From Chaunax sp. Z400 (taxonomy: Eukaryota > Chordata > Actinopteri > Lophiiformes > Chaunacidae), in contig CM075193.1 of the NCBI GenBank assembly GCA_037577475.1, positions 6,212,685-6,276,684 on the forward strand: a DNA stretch of 64,000 nucleotides. The letters run 5' to 3'. A program made the position numbers and the translations under genes. Shown one piece after another: positions 61,854 to 64,000 of the stretch (positions are counted from its first letter, which is position 1; each line of letters opens with the position of its first letter). The notes under the pieces were generated by a model. That model was not told where the DNA came from and made no database searches. It saw nothing but the letters and a program-made list of their open reading frames with translations.

Positions 61854-62649
61854 CTAAAGGAAGAGAGCGATTGGCTGATCACCACAGTCTAAGTTCAAAG
61901 GTCAGATAAAGCTCTATGGCATCTTTAGAGGAGTAGATGTGTACATGTGGGACTGACTGAGGTTCTTTTATTGAAATGTTCAGCAATGCAGTTGTTGATT
62001 TGGTAGGTATAGCACACTATTCATAATAATAATAATTATATATAGGGTATATAGAGAGATTTATTGTTAATTCTTAATAACAGTAGAGTCTGTCTTGAGG
62101 TGAGATATCAGATAAAACATTTCAGTCATCATTAGGAAGTGAGCAACAACAGTAATTTTGATATTATGACGAATGTGTTTCCATTATTAAGCCTCATCTT
62201 TGCCCCCAGGGCTCATCTCTCTTCTCTCTAACTAACCTTACCTTGACACAGGGTCTTCGCATAATGCAATCCAACACTTTTTGAACCTTTTGGCTTCCCT
62301 TAAAGGAAAAACATGGCTCACACAGAAGGGGAAAACATACTGCTGCAGTTTCAGGCAGCAGTGCTAACTTGCTCAGAAATGCATGCCTACTACATGAAGA
62401 ATTAACAATATAGTGGATGCTATGGTGTTTGGAATTTCATTCTGTATACACAATAATAAAAAAAATAGTAACAAGTAAATACTCAGGATCCCCCACCACG
62501 GGTGCATGTCATTGCAGAAAGACAGAAAGAAGTTATTTAAGTTGTCCCTGCTAATTGCAAGGACACTCCAAGTAAACAGATAGCCTCGTTACTGAAAAAA
62601 TTTATTTTGTGCTAAGGTTGATAGAACACATCCTCTGAATGTGAACGAA

Positions 62650-63230
62650 CTGACATGAAAATCAAATATGCCTAAAAATGTAAAAAAAAAAAATAAGCAA
62701 ATTGAAGAATCCAACTAGGAGATGAACACCCTTAGGGAACCTATAAAGCATGTATGAAATTTAAATAAATTCTGTCTGGTGGTTTTTGAGGAGATGTGGA
62801 AAGACCATATCCCATTACATAAGGACGTACAACGGTAACCCTATATGCCCCCTTTGGTGCGGACACAAAAACAAAATGCTTAAAATTCCTAAAAATATCA
62901 AGAGGCAGCTCTCCAGTAGATGAGAGATGAAGTTGAGTATATGATGTTTCATGAGAAAATATTGTTTTCGAGACGGTTTGGTGACAGTTTTGGAGTTATG
63001 TCCCAGAAACCCTCGTCTGAGACGAATCCCTCTCACAGCATGAGCCTTAATTCAATTTGTAACCATGGGAATGAAAAAAACACAAGTGATAAAAGTTCCT
63101 AAATAGCAAAAAGCACTTCTTCAGTACTTGGCTGAAAAATAGTGAATAGAATTGGAGATCTGCTCTGGAAACCCATTCCAGAATGAGCTTAAATCCAAAT
63201 TGTAACCATGAAAACGAAAAAAAAAATTAA
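62650..63230. repeat. Degenerate tandem repeat in fgfr2 intron
   Basis: Units of roughly 145-210 bp recur imperfectly. TTCCTAAAAATATCAAGAGG (62,888) is echoed by TTCCTAAATAGCAAAAAGCA (63,095). GAGCCTTAATTCAATTTGTA (63,042) is echoed by GAGCTTAAATCCAAATTGTA (63,185). The phrase ACGTACAACGGTAACCCTAT (62,825) followed by ATGCCCCC resembles the end of a fish repeat whose other copies in this window end GGACGGATGGAC...ATATCGCCC. It fills much of the intron between the transmembrane and juxtamembrane exons (61,854-63,390), whose remainder shows only A-rich and AAT runs. Confidence 0.5.
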
Positions 63231-63380
63231 AAATTAAAATAATAATAATATATCAACCACCCACCTTCCTATATTTATTGGTATAAATGGTCCAGAGTAG
63301 CTGTCTGATATATTCTACAGTGTGCAGTGTGTGTTTTTCTCCTCTAGGGGTGTTAGATGCCATTAGAACTCTTTATCTAC

Positions 63381-63394
63381 TTTCTGTTACCTGG
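63381..63394 (-). promoter_or_regulatory. fgfr2: Tandem GT/GA 5' splice site (Val-Thr switch)
   Basis: On the minus strand the exon end reads CGCCAG/GTAACA/GAAAGT. The first donor is a canonical GT after 63,391. Six bases on, a second potential donor starts with GA at 63,384. Use of the GA site would add codons GTA ACA (Val-Thr) in frame. As established knowledge, human FGFR genes use exactly such a non-canonical GA 5' splice site to make VT+ and VT- receptors, and VT is needed for FRS2 binding. That this copy is spliced in both ways is inferred from the preserved sequence. Confidence 0.75.
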
Positions 63395-63584
63395 CGGCGC
63401 AGAGGGATCTGCTTGCTCAGTTTGTGAACCGCCGGCTGGCCCCCGAAGTCAGGTTTCTTTGCCGTGTTCCTCATTCGGCACACCACCACGATGCCCACCA
63501 TGCAGGCGATGAGGAAGACGCCCGCACAGTATATTGCGATCTCCACATAGTCTGGAGAAAGGGGTCCTGGGGATTTTTCAAGGG
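63391..63584 (-). CDS. fgfr2: fgfr2 exon: transmembrane and first juxtamembrane segment
   Basis: This 194-nt exon starts in phase 1 after a TTTTCCTCAG acceptor and ends in phase 0 at CGCCAG/gtaaca. Its 64 full codons begin LEKSPGPLSPDYVE, a short extracellular stalk. A helix of about 21 residues follows (IAIYCAGVFLIACMVGIVVVC), then basic residues (RMRNTAKKPD) that act as the stop-transfer signal. The cytoplasmic part, AVHKLSKQIPLRRQ, is the known docking surface for the FRS2 PTB domain, which links the receptor to Ras/MAPK. The YCAGVFLIAC stretch retains the tyrosine and cysteine equivalents of human FGFR2 Y375 and C382, positions mutated in skeletal syndromes. The stalk (LEKSPGPL) differs from the human one and is the least conserved part. 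No other exon could be found between here and the window edge. Confidence 0.96.
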
Positions 63585-64000
63585 CTGAGGAAAATAAAGG
63601 GCAGTGAGACGGAGGTCAGGCCAAGAAGGGAAGAAAGAAGACACGGAGTGATCACTCACGCACTCATTCATACAAATAAACGGGTGACTCCATACGAATA
63701 GAGACACATGGACACATCAGACAGTCACACACAGAGACAGAAGCTCTGGAGATGACGTCTTACCAGGGTACCAGCAGATGTTCTATTTTTTATCTAGTCT
63801 GAACATATTTTAAGTACAGCCAGGTTTGGATCTATTTGCAGTCCACGCTCATGATGTTGACACATGAGCACTAATACAAACACACACCTACAGACGGCAG
63901 AACAATACACACTTCTCTTCAGATTGCAAACAAGGGAGAGCGGTGTCCTCCGCGGTTGTATATGGTCTGCACTTCCTGTCGAGGAAGTGGGCCGACTCGG

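Noticed and set aside
62225..62310. Possible extra fgfr2 exon between the transmembrane and juxtamembrane exons
   Set aside because: The flanking exons already join in frame in the known family order, and the stretch translates to nothing FGFR-like.
63600..64000. IIIb or IIIc ligand-binding exon at the right edge
   Set aside because: The minus-strand translation has no Ig-domain motif (no Cys/Trp pattern, no LTVL-like end). The exon must lie further right.

Overview
This is vertebrate nuclear DNA, almost certainly from a ray-finned (teleost, probably percomorph) fish. The one gene I can support is split into short exons with GT-AG introns. The intergenic DNA is rich in CA/TG microsatellites, and many of its interspersed repeats match, from memory, families common in teleost genomes: decayed LINEs, a tRNA-derived SINE, MITE-like elements and an abundant element that begins with a TCAAGTCAAGTCAGTTTTATTTG-like tail. 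There is no bacterial-style gene packing, no operon and no CRISPR array.

The gene lies on the minus strand from about 50.0 kb to the right edge. It is the 3' half of fgfr2 (fibroblast growth factor receptor 2). Ten exons were placed by splice sites and reading phase, in transcript order: transmembrane/juxtamembrane (63,584-63,391); juxtamembrane (61,853-61,714); glycine-rich loop and VAVK lysine (59,648-59,527); alphaC helix (58,696-58,586); hinge and kinase insert (58,306-58,116); catalytic HRDLAARN loop, DFG and tandem activation-loop tyrosines (57,521-57,399); APE region (56,167-56,097); C-lobe (53,572-53,435); C-lobe YMMM exon (52,896-52,791); C-terminal tail and stop (51,665-51,501). The joined phases give one uninterrupted frame. 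The 3' UTR runs to about 50.0 kb, where an AATAAA with a GU-rich downstream element is visible. The ligand-binding Ig-domain exons, including the IIIb/IIIc choice, lie beyond the right edge.

The left 50 kb holds no gene that I can support. It is the 3' flank of fgfr2, which in other vertebrates is a gene desert towards wdr11. It contains repeat remnants and microsatellites, plus several repeat-free, homeodomain/GATA/FOX-motif-rich stretches that look like candidate regulatory elements. The short ORFs there lack recognisable domains and mostly overlap simple or interspersed repeats.

Most worth a second look: a tandem GT/GA donor at the end of the transmembrane exon, able to add or remove Val-Thr in the FRS2-binding region; a perfect DR1 nuclear-receptor element with FOX and SOX sites 1.4-2 kb beyond the poly(A) site; a perfect 25-bp inverted repeat around a telomere-like spacer in an fgfr2 intron; and a degenerate tandem-repeat family present in three places. 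I saw no clear sign of a wholly new biological system.
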